A stretch of 64,000 nucleotides of DNA, from positions 9,066,271-9,130,270 of the forward strand of contig OX457032.1 of the NCBI GenBank assembly GCA_949752745.1, written 5' to 3'. The notes beneath the pieces are model-generated. The model saw only the letters and a program-made list of their open reading frames with translations. It was not told the origin of the DNA and searched no databases. This document shows, in pieces, positions 33,197-50,397 of this stretch (its first letter is position 1; each line of letters begins with the position of its first letter). The stretch is from Protula sp. h YS-2021. Taxonomy: Eukaryota; Annelida; Polychaeta; Sabellida; Serpulidae. A program made the translations under genes and the position numbers.

Positions 33197-35045
33197 TCGG
33201 TATGGCATCTATCGCAAATACAGCCCAATCATGTCATAGCGGGGCAATCACAAGCTACATCGGTATGGCATCTACCGCTGATACATCGCAATCATGCCAT
33301 AGCGAGGAAATCACAAGGCACCCCTGTATGGCATCTACCGCTGATACATCGCAATCATGCCATAGCGAGGAAATCACAAGGCACCCCTGTATGGCATCTA
33401 CCGCTGATACATCGCAATCATGCCATAGCGAGGAAATCACAAGGCACCCCTGTATGGCATCTACCGCTGATACAGCGCATTCATGCCATAGCGAGAAAAA
33501 CACAAGGCACCCCTGTATGGCATCTTTCGCTAATACAACGCAATCATGCCATAGTGAGGAAAGCACAAGTTACATGGGTATGGCATCTATCGCTAATACA
33601 ACGGAATCATGCCATAGCGAGGAAATGATAAGGCACATCGGAATGGCATCTATCGCTAATACAGCGCAATCATGCCATAGCGGGGAAATCACAAGGTACA
33701 TTGGTATGGTATCAACCGCTAATACAGCGCAATTATGCCATTGCTGGGATATTACAAGGCACATCGGTATGGCATCTATCGCTAACACAGCGCAATCATG
33801 CCATAGCGAGAAAAACGCAAGGTACATCGGTATGGCATCTATCGCTAATACAGCACAATCATGCCATGGCGAGAAAAACGCAAGGTACATCGGTATGGCA
33901 TCTATCGCTAATACAGCGCAATCATGCCATAGCGAGGAAATCACAAGGCACGTCGGTATAGCATCTATCGCTAATACAGCGCAATCATGCCATAGCGAGG
34001 AAATCACAAGGCACGTCGGTATAGCATCAATCTCTAATACAGCGCAATTATGCCACTGCCGGGATATTACAAGGCACATCGGTATGGCATCTATCGCCAA
34101 CATAGCGCAATCACACCATAGCGAGGAAAACAAAATTCACATCGATATGGCATCTATCGATAATAAATCGCAATCATGCCATAGCGAGGAACTCACGACG
34201 CACATCGGTATGGCATCTATCGCTAATACAGCACAAACATGCCATAGCCATTAAACCACAAGGCACATCGGTATGGCATCTATCGCTGATACATCGCAAT
34301 CATGGCATAGCGGGGAAATGACGATTGACATCGGTATGGCACCTGTCGCTAATACAGCGCAATCACGGCATAGCGAAGAAATCACAAGGTACATCGGTAT
34401 GGCATCTATCGCTAATACCTCGCAATCATGTCATAGCTATTAAAACACAAGGCACATCGGTATGGCATCTATCACTAATCCATCGCAATCATGCCATAGC
34501 TGAGAAATCACAAGGTACAACGGTATGACATCTATCGCAGAAACAGTGCAATCATGCCATAGCGGGGAAATCACAAGGCACATCGGTATGGCATATATCG
34601 TTAATACGGCGCAATCATGCCATAGCGAGAAAATCATGAGGCACATCGGTATGGCATCTATCGCTAATACAGCGCAATCATGCCATAGCGGTAAATCACG
34701 AGGCACATCGGTATGGCATCTATCCCTTAGACAGCGCAATCATGCCATAGCGGAAAAATCACGAGGTACATCGGTATGACATCTATCGCAGAAACAGTGC
34801 AATCATGCCATAGCGGGGAAATCACAAGGTACGTCGGCATGGCATATATCGCCAATACAGCGCAATCATGCCATAGCGAGGATATCACATGGTACATCGG
34901 TATGGCATCTATTGCCAATACAGCGCAATCATATCATAGCGGGAAATCACATGGTACATCGGCATGGCATATATCGCTAATACAGCGCAATCATGCCATA
35001 GCGAGGATATCACATGGTACATCGGTATGGCATCTATCGCAATCA
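33197..35045. repeat. 63-bp minisatellite with a hairpin in each unit, about 29 units; open as a 21-codon repeat
   Basis: Units follow ATGGCATCTATCGCTAATAC, AGCGCAATCATGCCATAGCG, AGGAAATCACAAGGCACATCGGT. TATGGCAT at the unit start and ATGCCATA inside are exact complements, so each unit can fold into a stem of at least 8 bp. As 63 is 21 codons, the plus strand is open from 33202 to 34254 (350 codons, a repeated MASIANTAQSCHSEEITRHIG-like chain) and the minus strand is open over much of the array. Units past 34254 contain frame-breaking indels. There is no signal peptide, intron or recognisable domain, so coding is doubtful. Confidence 0.93.
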
Positions 35046-35403
35046 TGGCGGACATGCCAGAGACTTCTCCGAAGCTTTTTTTTGCGGTTAGATCAATCAA
35101 AATTTAACTAATTCTTTATGCGGGACTGTTTCTTGTTTATAATGTTTTATAGCTTTAGCTTCTCTGTTCTAAACACTTAGACCCACGCCTTTGAATTTTC
35201 AATACGCAACTCAAAAAGAGCATTTAATGCTTCAGAAGATGATGTCAAAATATCCACGCAAATCTGACGTCTTTTGGCCACCCTTTTAAAAATATTCAAT
35301 ATTCATGACCTTTATGGTAAACAGAAGTGTTACTTTTTGCTGCATCTCATTTATTAATGACGCAAAAATGCAATGAATAAAGGTAGAATGGCAGGTTTAT
35401 AAG

Positions 35404-39606
<4,203 letters not shown>

Positions 39607-40104
39607 GTCTTTTCACTGGAAAGCTGCTGACAAGTAAGATAAGAAGTAAGATAAAAGAAAGAACATAATATTTAAAACAGATGTTAAGTTCAGATAATGG
39701 TAACGAAAAAGAACAGTCGTTTCTAACCTGAATTTTTTCATTCCAATTAATTATCCCTAATGACATGAACTCACAGTAAACCAACAAACTTGTAAACATT
39801 CCGAACTGTTCCAACGAACACCTGATCCATCAATCCCTTGCTTCGGTACACTAATAAATTGATCACACGTTGAAATACTTCACTGATACTCTGTCCTTGA
39901 TAAACATGCAGCTTTATTCATAAAACACTAATCGTTTATCCAAAAGCTCGCTTTATCACAAATTTTATTGTTTTTACGTAACTTCCTTCCTTTCTCACCA
40001 GATGCCACACGCAGTTTAAAAAATCTAAGCCCTTCGGTCTGTAATTTCTTATCCAAATCGGCGTGGATTTTGAGTAACTTCCTTTTACCGACCCAACGCC
40101 TCTG

Positions 40105-40170
40105 ACAACAAAAACTACCTGCTCTCCTTATATACCCTTTTGTGGGAGCGAAAATTGACCAATCCAAATT
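40105..40170 (-). promoter_or_regulatory. Candidate promoter upstream of the lipase gene (TATA plus inverted CCAAT)
   Basis: On the minus strand GGATTGGTCAATTTTCGCTC (about 40164-40145) is followed by GGGTATATAAGGAGAGC (about 40138-40122). A CCAAT-type box about 25 bp upstream of a TATA box, 500 bp before the lipase start codon and in the right orientation, is consistent with a core promoter. This is inference from sequence words only; the transcript start is unknown. Confidence 0.4.
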
Positions 40171-41030
40171 CAGGAATTACTCGGTATCCTATTTGCTATG
40201 TTTACCTCTTTTTACACGTAACTAGCAGACAGACATCAATTATACAATAATTTTCATAAACTACAAACATAAATGTACAAACTTATCAAGTTTTCATTTC
40301 AAAACAATACGTCGTTTAAAATATTGCCATTGAGCTCTTCATGTAAATTTCGCTCCTTTTTCTCAGTCAATCACAATGCTCAAAATCTTTCGTTCCCTTT
40401 TCTCTCCCATATATAAAGAAATGCATCCGAGTAACTTCCCTTTGGTGGGAACGAAAATTGACCAATCCAAATTCAGGAATTACTCGGTATCCTATTGGCT
40501 ATGTTTACCTCTTTTTACACGTAACTAGCAGACAGACATCAATTATACAATAATTTTCATAAACAACAAACATAAATGTACAAACATATCAAGTTTTCAT
40601 TTCAAAACAATACGTCGTTTAAAATATTGCCATTGAGCTCTTCATGTAAATTTCGCTCCTTTTTCTCAGTCAATCACAATGCTCAAAATCTTTCGTTCCC
40701 TTTTCTCTCCCATATATAAAGAAATGCATCCGAGTTACTTCCCTTTGGTGGGAACGAAAATTGAGAAATCCATATTCAGGAATTACTCGGTGTCCTATTG
40801 GTTAAAATGTTTACCGCTTTTTACACGTAATTTGCAGACAGACATCAATTATACAATGATTTTCATAAACTAAAAATTAAATGTACAAACTTATCAAGTT
40901 TTATTTCAAAACAATACGTCGTTTAAAATATTGCGATTGGACCCTTCATGTAAATTTCGCCCCCTTTTCTCAACTTATCACAATGCTTCGGTCCCTTTTC
41001 TCTCCCATATATAAAGAAATGCATCCGAGT
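40142..41030. repeat. Tandem repeat of a ~304-bp promoter-like unit, three copies
   Basis: Copies begin at about 40142, 40446 and 40748 with 'gtggga.cgaaaattga' and end with 'ctctcccatatataaagaaa' and 'tgcatccgagt'. Each copy carries a plus-strand TATATAAAG near its right end (about 40412, 40713 and 41008), and the first two copies keep ATTGACCAATCC at their left. Only the left edge of the first copy has a minus-strand TATA. The third copy is the most diverged, with small deletions at its right. Confidence 0.85.
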
Positions 41031-41775
41031 TACTTGCCAGTGCAAAGCTTGTCTCTGAAGGACAAACATTTCACAAAATGTTAAATAATGGCAATTTAAA
41101 GAAGTTAATTAAACAGATCAAACCACTTTGCTGACACAAACAGGTAAAACTGTATTCCGAGGGTATTTAACACACAAAATTAAAAAATTACTAAACGGCG
41201 ACGAAACAAACACCCGTCTACGAAATTATTTCAATTTCCGAAAGAACAACAAGACCTTACCAAACGTTTCACCTTGTAAATCCTCGCGAATCCCAATGCA
41301 CTAACCCATATTCCGACAGTTTTATAAATGTTAAAGTGTCTATAAAATAATTTGAGAATCTTGATGTCTTCCTCCTCTGTTCTGAAGAATGTATCTTAGT
41401 TGATTTGCATCAACGCGGTGCCTCCATCGTGAAGGTCCGAAATTGCAAATTGGTTTTGTTTTACACACATCAGTCTGGTGTGAAATCTATTCCTGGGTGT
41501 CATCAATTGTTCCCAAGTAAGAAGTTAAAAGAATTTTATTTATAACACTTTTATAAATGACTTATCCAAACACAACTTTAACTTTTTTATTTACGGTTTA
41601 GATTGTCAGAATAATATTTAGACTCACAAACCTGTACAGATTGCAGTTTATAGTAAATTAGTGCGGTGACTTTATTTCTGCCTGTCATTATTGCAACTGT
41701 CATTCTAAGATGATAAATAAACTAGTAGTTAAACCAAGGACGGTTGCTACTGTATTATACTTGTTATTATAAAAT

Positions 41776-41877
<102 letters not shown>

Positions 41878-42165
41878 AATAACCTCGCACAATATTATCT
41901 TTATATTTAAGAAAGATGCGTTACAAACCTGACAACTGTAGCAGAAATGATAAACAATGATATACTGAACATGTTGTTGAAATGGCAAAGCAAGTTCGTC
42001 AACAGTGAACAAAATTTGAATTGAGTGCGCTTCGTTCCATCAAAGATATGGGATATAATTTATCGTACTACATCTACAGAAAATAAGCAGATGTTTTTGT
42101 GAGTTATCAATGCAGTGTCAACATCCAGTACCTTCAGGATGATGCCTTAGGTTATAGCAAAATGA

Positions 42166-42250
<85 letters not shown>
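42166..42250. repeat. (ATT)n microsatellite
   Basis: About 28 uninterrupted ATT triplets. Confidence 0.97.
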
Positions 42251-43283
42251 GTGCTGCTACAATTGTTATAATCCTGATTATTCATTTCGTCAATAATAAA
42301 TATGCTATACTACTTTAGCATTATAGCTTCACTACATGTAAAGAAATGTCTTTGAAAATTTTGCTGCTTTTTTATTTTTATATGCTAATGCCTGTAATAT
42401 TTTCACAAAAATTGTAATGCAAGATCTTTTATTATATATTATTTCGTCTGTTATTTTACTTAAATTTTATTTTCAATTTTGCAGCATATATCAGTGTGTA
42501 ACGTCAGATTATTAACCAAAGAGTTATAATGACACAAACTGAAGATTTCATAAGATTTTGCTGCTTAGCTGAATTCAAGCACTGCAATCGTAAATCTTGC
42601 ACCTGGTATTTCTCAGCCATAACATATCGTGTTGGCATACTGTTAAGATTACCACGATCACTTGCGTCTCGTTAACAACAGTAAGTGGATGACAAAATAC
42701 AAGCCATGCATGACGAGAAAAGTAAAATATTTTAAAACTAATCTTATGAACGTATTTTAACATCTAGCGTGTGAAACATCACTTTTCAGTAGTCACAATA
42801 ATGCGCAATTTACACCAATAGAACAGGGAGTGGTCACACATACATAAAATATATACCAATGCAGCAGAGATCTATCTCATAAGTACATAAACACCAACAC
42901 AGCGGGAATAAGTGTGTGCTACTCACCGAAATACAATTTATAGCGTATTCATTAGGTGAGTTCCATATCTTGTTACCCCACCCCACACATAAGCATAGTC
43001 TATTCAATGTGCACATAATTAACAAGATGACAGCAGCATGGGTTCATCTGTACGGAATAGATAGTAACATGGGGTGCCATATATGCCAGTTATACCTTAC
43101 TCTGACTGTTTCTTTCAGTAATTGCATTTCAGAACCCATTGATATCACATAAGGTGTAACCAAATGTGTTATATTTAATCACAGTTTCTCACTTTGTATT
43201 AACTAGAATATATTTATTTTCTCTCAATACAACATACCTATGCGTTACCTTGATCAATGCCTGTTACCATTATATTTGTTTAT

Positions 43284-45828
43284 TTAGACATTGTTGCACG
43301 CTGCCATTAAAATATCAATGCTACGGTTTAAATAACGAGCTGTCTGTGCTTCTGTAACATAATGAGTACCGTAATTGACTCCCCAGAATAGCTTATTGTT
43401 TAGTGTAATGATAAAATTATTGAAAACTGGGCCCATGTAAATTTCATTGACACCTGACAAGAGACTAGTAACTTTGATATCAGAGGATGGGCTGCGGTTT
43501 AAAAAATTGCAGTTACCATGATTAGTAAAAGAAAGCATTTTGTTTCGTTTTCCCGGAAGTGATTTTGGAAAAGCATTTATAATATCCTTTCCAAATTTCG
43601 CTAAGATTGGATATTTACGTAAGGTGGTATATTTGTTATTATGTATGAGTTGCATGTTATGTTTAGCCAGTTGCCAAAAAGACTCTTCCTTCCTCCAATG
43701 CAATATATCTACTGTGTCCTCAATAAGCCAAACCATACATAAGATGTAGCTCTCTTCAGGGCGTTGTAACTCAGGTAGCAATTTCCGAAGCTGAGGGCCA
43801 ATGTGTATGAGACATGATCCGAGATTTCTACTTTGATCTGTGTCACGTGATAAGTCACGCGAAGAATTACGCGATGCCTCGTCTATCATCTCACAGAAAG
43901 ATATGGTAGCTGCCGCCTGCAGTACACATTGAACAGTGACGCCATTTCGTTTGCACGCACTGCACAAAAAATTAACAAAACAAGAGTTAAGATTTGCCCG
44001 ACCGATACTTCAAAATACAGTTCAATACATACTGTAATGTATGTTATATCTGGCTTTTGTAACAATTAAAAATGTTTCAACAAAGAAGTAGGAGATATTT
44101 ATTCTTAGTAAACCTGTAATGTGAGATTTTTGCTGGTGTTCATTGATTTACCTCTAAAAAATTCAATAGGAATATGTTGTAGTTTTTAATCACAGCATTC
44201 GGAACCCACGACCTTTGGCAAATCTATCTAGTGCTCCATCAGACAAAGGCAGAGTTTTGATTTGCATTGCGCCAAAAATATATGAATTAATTTTTAAGCA
44301 ATCTCCGAATTTAAATCAGTTTTCATACCTGTAAACGTTTCTAAACTGATCCTCATTTAAGGTTTTTGCATAGACTAAGCTCCGAGCTGTATCCACTGCT
44401 TGATGTGTAGTACGTAGATACTTTTCAAATGCATTTTCTTTACCCAATAATTTACTGATCGCTCTAACCAATAGTTTATTGGTCAATGAACTGCTAAGGA
44501 CAGGAATGTTATAAAGGATTTTCTGTAGCAGGCTCATTTTTTCGTAAGCATAGTGGTCCAATGGTAATGGCACCTAAAATATGAAAGCAATTAAAGCATT
44601 CTATGTTTTTTCTGTGTTATGTTGATTGTTCTAATGATGCTAAGTAAAATAATCAATTTTACTTAACATCATTAACTATTTTATACTTTAGATTATTGCT
44701 GTTTAGTAAAAAACATTACAAATGCAAGGATCTTAAGTGTCATTTAACAATTTCTGAAAGAAACTAACACTTAGCTTCTTAAAGAACGTGTTTGTAATAT
44801 TTAAAAACACAAACATTGTTTTACCTGAAGGCTCACAGACGTTCCATTGATTCTATGGTCATCAGCTATGAGTAAATCCTGTAGGTCATTCATCAAAGAA
44901 ATTACTCCTGTTGCACATGAATAAGAAACCAACTGGAATAATTTTGTTTTGACAAAGTACAGTATTATCACATAAAGCCATTTATATTTGGCTCTTCATA
45001 AAAAGTTTTAACGACAAGCTAATTGAAAACTGAGCAATGTATAGCATCTGAATCATTTTGATAAGTATAGCACATTTAGCTCCAATATAAAAGCCAATCT
45101 TTGATAGGTTTTACAATAATGAGCTATTGTACAAATGGATATTAAACAATGTAGCGGTATACGATAAGAAGAAATGATAAATAAACGGTAATATACAGCA
45201 ACCAAAATAATTGTCAAATATGGAAAATATATTGCTTTTACAAATCACTAAGACAGCGGAAATGCACAATAAAATGTAAAACGGAAAGTGCACATTTTTC
45301 AATGCTCCTATGAATAAAAAGGTTCATAAAGAGAGAATTTACTTTTTCTTTAAGATCGTACAAACCTTGGCCGTCTAAAATAGCGTGATGACATCGGAAC
45401 AAGAAGGCTGACTGGTGCGTATAATTGACGTCACCATATTCTGAAGTCACATCTGGCATAAATGTTAAACTCCACAGCGGAAAGTTTCCAATGTTATCAA
45501 ATTTTGCTGAAATGGTATCGGCAAAAACCTGTTGCCAATCGCCAGAATTATCCACTGAAATATCAGGAATAGCATGCTCTGGCTCGTTCCAGTGGTACTT
45601 GCCATTGCAAATCTGCACATTCATACGCAGTAATGGATGAATTTGCATTAAATGTACCAGACAGTTTTCTATTTTTGAACGAAATATCAACTGCTTTGAG
45701 CTGACAAAGAATATATAACACATTACTCCTTGAGGGCCTGGAAGTTTGATAAACATTTCTTCACTGTAACTCAGTTGTCGTCTTAAAGACGAAAGAACTT
45801 GATTCGATTTGCAAAACAAATTCCCCAT
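43284..45828 (-). CDS. Condensation-domain / CoA-dependent acyltransferase-like protein, complete, four exons
   Basis: A member of the chloramphenicol-acetyltransferase-fold superfamily (condensation domains, alcohol acyltransferases, wax ester synthases); the acyl donor and acceptor are unknown. Exons in transcript order: 45828-45366, 44907-44825, 44573-44329, 43959-43284 (TAA); phases 1, 0 and 2 match at all three junctions, giving 488 residues. The N-terminal part has the usual opening (LSYSEEMFIKL and a partner-exchange helix with HPLLRM). The catalytic motif HHAILDG (HHxxxDG) is at about residues 145-151, immediately followed across the first splice site by GVISLMNDLQDLL. SACKRNGVTVQCVLQAAA opens the second half, the usual start of its core helix, and FWGVNYGTHYV near the end sits where the second-half active-site edge normally lies. 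No signal peptide or membrane segment is obvious, so it is probably soluble and intracellular. No thioesterase, adenylation or carrier domain is next to it. AATAAA words on the minus strand occur at 43277-43282 and 43213-43218. Confidence 0.85.
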
Positions 45829-48800
45829 TTTGCTTACAAAGCAAGCTTGATTCCTTTTCTCAGAATTATTATACGTGTAGTCCTGTAATCTTAACTGTTT
45901 AGCACACTTGCATAATTGTGTGTTATATATCTTATACTATAAACGCTTGGTAATTTTAAATGCCGACCCCAAGCATTGAATCTTCAAGTATGCGAATTTA
46001 ACAGGTAAAGTATAGCAAGGGAAGCAAGACCGAGGCACAGCAGTGAACTATTGTGCTAAGCACAAAGGCTGCACATAGCCTTATATTGATCGCACAACAG
46101 CAGTAGGATGTAAACTCGGCCGATGTCTGCAGCACATTATGTTTATGTTAGTGCTTCTTCCACTGTACCGCCAACTAGGCACTGTTTGTGCTATTAGTTA
46201 AGATTCTTTCAGGCTTTGGAATCAGCATAACTTACCCGACCTCAGTTGCACAGACCTGGCATCTCGTTACACTTAGGGATTTTCAATCCCCTAGTTTATT
46301 GCTTTCGTACTACTCGGTAAGGTATTTCCGTATATTTCCTTTTTCCTGCCAAAGCCTTGTCACGCGAACTCCTCTGAGACACCTGGGGCTAGGACGACCA
46401 ACTTTGGCAGAGGAATAATAAAGCATGTCTAGTTAGTCTAGTTCAATTGTTTTGGAAATTCATTAAAATTATATTTGCAAAAAAAACGGACATTGAAATT
46501 TAGCGAAAACGGTCTAGTTTACACTTAGGGCTGAGCCTGCCTTAGAAAGCATTTCGAAAAATCTCTCCTTTTTCCTTTTCTTTGGATGTTACATCCTTCT
46601 TAAGCTTTTCGTTTACTTGCTCGGTTTTTGTACCTATGAAACGGCTGGTGTTGAACTGTGACGGTATCATCAGCATCGTGTAACATTATGAAAATTTCAA
46701 AGTGAAACAGTTCGAAAACGGTCGCGTGAAAAGTTGTGGAGAAAACTAGACTGCCCTTTTGAAACGAACATCTTGGTGACCTGGATTTTAACCTATGACG
46801 TCAGGGTAACACCATTTTTCCTTTTTTCCGTGTAGTTTTTAATGCCAGTTTGAAGAATAAAAGCACGATAAATAAACCAAAAGCTCTGCCTAACACACAA
46901 ACAAGAACACTTAACCTGATTTAATTTTCGCTAGATTTGAGAACCGAAATCACTTTTCTAAATATTGTTTCTGTACCTTCTAGAAATTCTATCACATTTG
47001 CTTTAATGTGCCCTAAAGATAGTCAGCTTCTGGGACTGAATTTTTTTGTCTCATCTCGATTTTGAGTTACAATGTCTTGGTGGCGATATATGTCTTGTTC
47101 TATTTTCAAAGCCTTAGTGATAGCCTATCACCTTTACGCCGAAAGAGGGCAACATAAGTGTTACCATACGTGACCAAGAAACAAAGCTTAATTTTGAGGC
47201 CAGATGAGGTCTGCAAGAAAGGCTAATTTCGTGCTACGCGTTAAAGACAAGAAGAGCGGTTCTTTTGGAACTACAATCCGAGTTCGGTTTAAAAAAGGGG
47301 TAATATATCGAACCTATCACCATGCGTGGAGGTGTTTTTATAAATTCATTTGCACGCACGGTAACCAGTTAGTACATGAGCGACTTTCAATTACTTTCAC
47401 GTACGTCAAGATTGACAAGATGAATATTACAGTAGTACCCATATTTTCTTGAAAGGGTAAGTACACAAAGACTGCCATTGCTCATGCAATCTGAAGTACA
47501 TCAAGGAAGGATTTAGTCATGTCGACACTTTATGCTGCTGACACCATGTAGGCCATGATATCAATTGCTTACTCATGTTGGCACTGATGAAAATAAGCTT
47601 TAATCATGCTTTAATTCTTATTTGTATTTTTCCTTTATTTTTGGAGGCTTTCGAAACCATTCCCTAAGTAAAAGTGCTTTATTAAACGAACTGATTTTAT
47701 CTCAAATAAAAACAAATACCTTATTCGAGTAGCAAGTGTATTTAATATGAAGCAGAGAGTTTGTCATTACTAGATTAATAATAAATACAGTAATAAAAGA
47801 CTCATAAACGAAAGTCAAGACCAAAGTTAATGCATTTATCTTAGTATATTCTATCGCTTTTCTAATTCCTGTCTTGCACAGTTTAAATGACACAAAGCTG
47901 TGCCCATTGTTTATACCAGACGCCGGTATATATCTTTGTCAATCGGATATCATTTGTGTTTTAATTATATTATTGTATATAAATGTAATTATTAGAATAT
48001 AGGAACAAAAGATACATCTTAAATTTATATCAAATATTTAACGAATTATTCGAGTTTATATATTGCAGACTTATTGCCAGTTTGATTTGTTTTTTTTTTT
48101 ACTTTTTGTTGACCTACTGCAACTTGCATGCCTATTTGTGACATTTAGAGATACTGAGACTTGTTATCTCACCAATTCTTCTTTCTTATCTCCGTTTCAG
48201 GCGTGCTTTGAAACAATTCTGTCCGTTCGTCGTCTGTCTGAATCCCATAGTTAAACACCAACAATTGTTGTCGCCTTGGTGGCAGCAAAAACTAATATTT
48301 CTGCTAAATTTTGGCATTTTTTTACTGAAACTTCAACTTCTCTAAAAATTTTGACAAAAATAGGGGATTAAGTTAACAAAAACGGTCTCGCAAACTCTAT
48401 CGAAATGTCTCTTGAAACAGCTATTCATGTGGAATCACATCATGTAAAAATGGTCAGCTCAGTCCATGTTAACGGGATTTTTGGTGAGAGTAATCATAGT
48501 GACATGGAGTAATCATAGGCAGGATGTTACAAGGTTAACCAAGAGATAGAGAAATTCGCATGGAACGCCCAAAACAGTTTAAAAATTTGGACAGCTTTGC
48601 TCAATGTAAACAATGTTTAAAGAATAATGAGAAATCTGTTCCTCATTTTAATTAGCCCGAGATGAAACTGTAAGAGACACCAGGCTAGGTTTCGAGTAAT
48701 ATGGCAGGACGTTTAACGTTGTTTTGAGTTCATAATTAAACAACAATACAATGTCCTGGTGTAGCTGCCATGGTCAGAGAGCTAAACCACAGAAGAGCAA

Positions 48801-49406
48801 AGAATGTCACACGTCGAAACGAAGTTTGAGAATTGTAGGAGAAACCCGGCTAGGTTTCGAGTAATATGGCATGCCGTTTAACGTTGTTTTGACATTTGCC
48901 TATTAAACAAAAATACAACGTCCCGGTGCAAAGTCTTGTTTTGTTATTGTTTTCTGTGTGGGTGTAAGAGTGTGAGTTAATCTTCTAACAGAACTGCCGT
49001 TTGCCCCCACTGTCCATAGAATGCGTACAACTGATTCTAATTACCAGATATACTTTTTTATGTTTCCAATGAAAACAAGAAGGAAACATCGCTTTTAGTT
49101 TCTTGTTTTTTAACAAGAACATTTGTATATGCTCATTTGTCCTCACAAACGTGACAACAACTCATTACCCGAACAGCTGGCTCTCTAAAAAGGAAAACAT
49201 GAGCGAAAATGTCACAAGCAGAAAGAGAGCAATGACAAAAACACGTTAGTAATCCGTACTGACGACAGAAAACTCTGACACACTGTAGAAGATCTGGCAC
49301 CTTTAACTCAGTATGCTAAGTGTAGCGATTCTCTGTTCACAGAGAAACAGAAAAAGCAGAAAAAAGACATATTAACAAGTTTTCACATGTAAAGTGACGT
49401 ATTCGT
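45829..49406. other. Gene-free stretch left of the retrotransposon complex
   Basis: No gene could be supported; open frames are short. A ~170-bp sequence is present twice in tandem at about 48680-48780 and 48840-48930, sharing 'ggctaggtttcgagtaatatggca' and 'cgtttaacgttgttttgac'. Confidence 0.5.
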
Positions 49407-50080
49407 TTTTACGATTCCTATCCTTTGAAACCATATAAATTATAATAACAGCATCCATATAACGATACCTACACGTATTTCTGACTGACTGTTTGGAACA
49501 CTTAAAACACTGTTTGAACACTTCTTGAATTATTGACTTGATTCTCCAAATTTTACGCTAAAGCAAAATGCTTCTGTTTCACAAACTCCAGTCTTCTGGC
49601 AGTCTTTTAAACACACCAAACTATGCTCACACAGCTCTTCTAACTTTCTTTTTCACTTCAATAATCTGCTTAAACGCTGTCATAATTGTGCTTTTACTCT
49701 TCAAGGCTTCGATGAGATGTGTGCTACTTCTCACGTTTCAGTGAGTATTTTACATCAATTTAATGCGTGATGTGATCTCTGCGATTCTGATTAGTTCCCA
49801 TCCGAACACCTTGAAAAAAGCATCTTTAATTTACAAAATTTCCAAAAGGGCGAAAAGTTTTGACGAAGGAAAACTAAAATACATATTAATGTTGATGCTG
49901 AAAACAAGGCAATTCTGACACAAAACGAAGTACGGCTTTATTTTACTGCCGCTAACTATTTAAACGAGAAAAATTGTTCCTGCTATGGGAAAATCTCGTA
50001 AAATACGTTCGAACCACCTAAAATACAAGATACATGCTTTTATAACTGAACACGAAGCCGTATCGTTTGTCCTTGCCTTT
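49407..50080. repeat. Left LTR copy of the outer BEL/Pao element
   Basis: Matches 54072-54108 plus 61614-62080 and 62824-63045 in direct orientation, for example 'atgagatgtgtgctac' and 'gtttcagtga' at 49711-49744 and 61884-61918, and 'gagaaaaattgttcctgctatg'. Divergence is considerable, which indicates an old insertion. Confidence 0.7.
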
Positions 50081-50397
50081 TCTGAATTTAGCGTCCATAG
50101 GGCCATAGATTCACACGCGATCTTTTAGCTTTGCCAAGAGCTATTTGACACCCGCTCCTTATGTGGATGTCCTGGACTATCCGCTTTGCGAGATGATGTC
50201 TGTCTGGCAATGCTGGCCGATGCTTTGCTCAGCTGGGCAGGGCCGAAGACTGAAAACGCCCTTTTACCGTCATGCAACATCTTGTACTAGTGGGTCAGCA
50301 CGGCCAGGCAACTTTGAGCGGGAACAGCCGTCCCTCGCGATACTTTACACTACTCGTCCTTGAAAAACGTTCTTTTTACGTGCCGTACTAGCGCTTT

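Noticed and set aside
39928..40167. Lys/Arg-rich 79-codon minus-strand frame, histone-tail-like at first sight
   Set aside because: It matches no histone, its start codon lies upstream of the TATA box it would depend on, and it fits better as 5' untranslated sequence of the lipase transcript.
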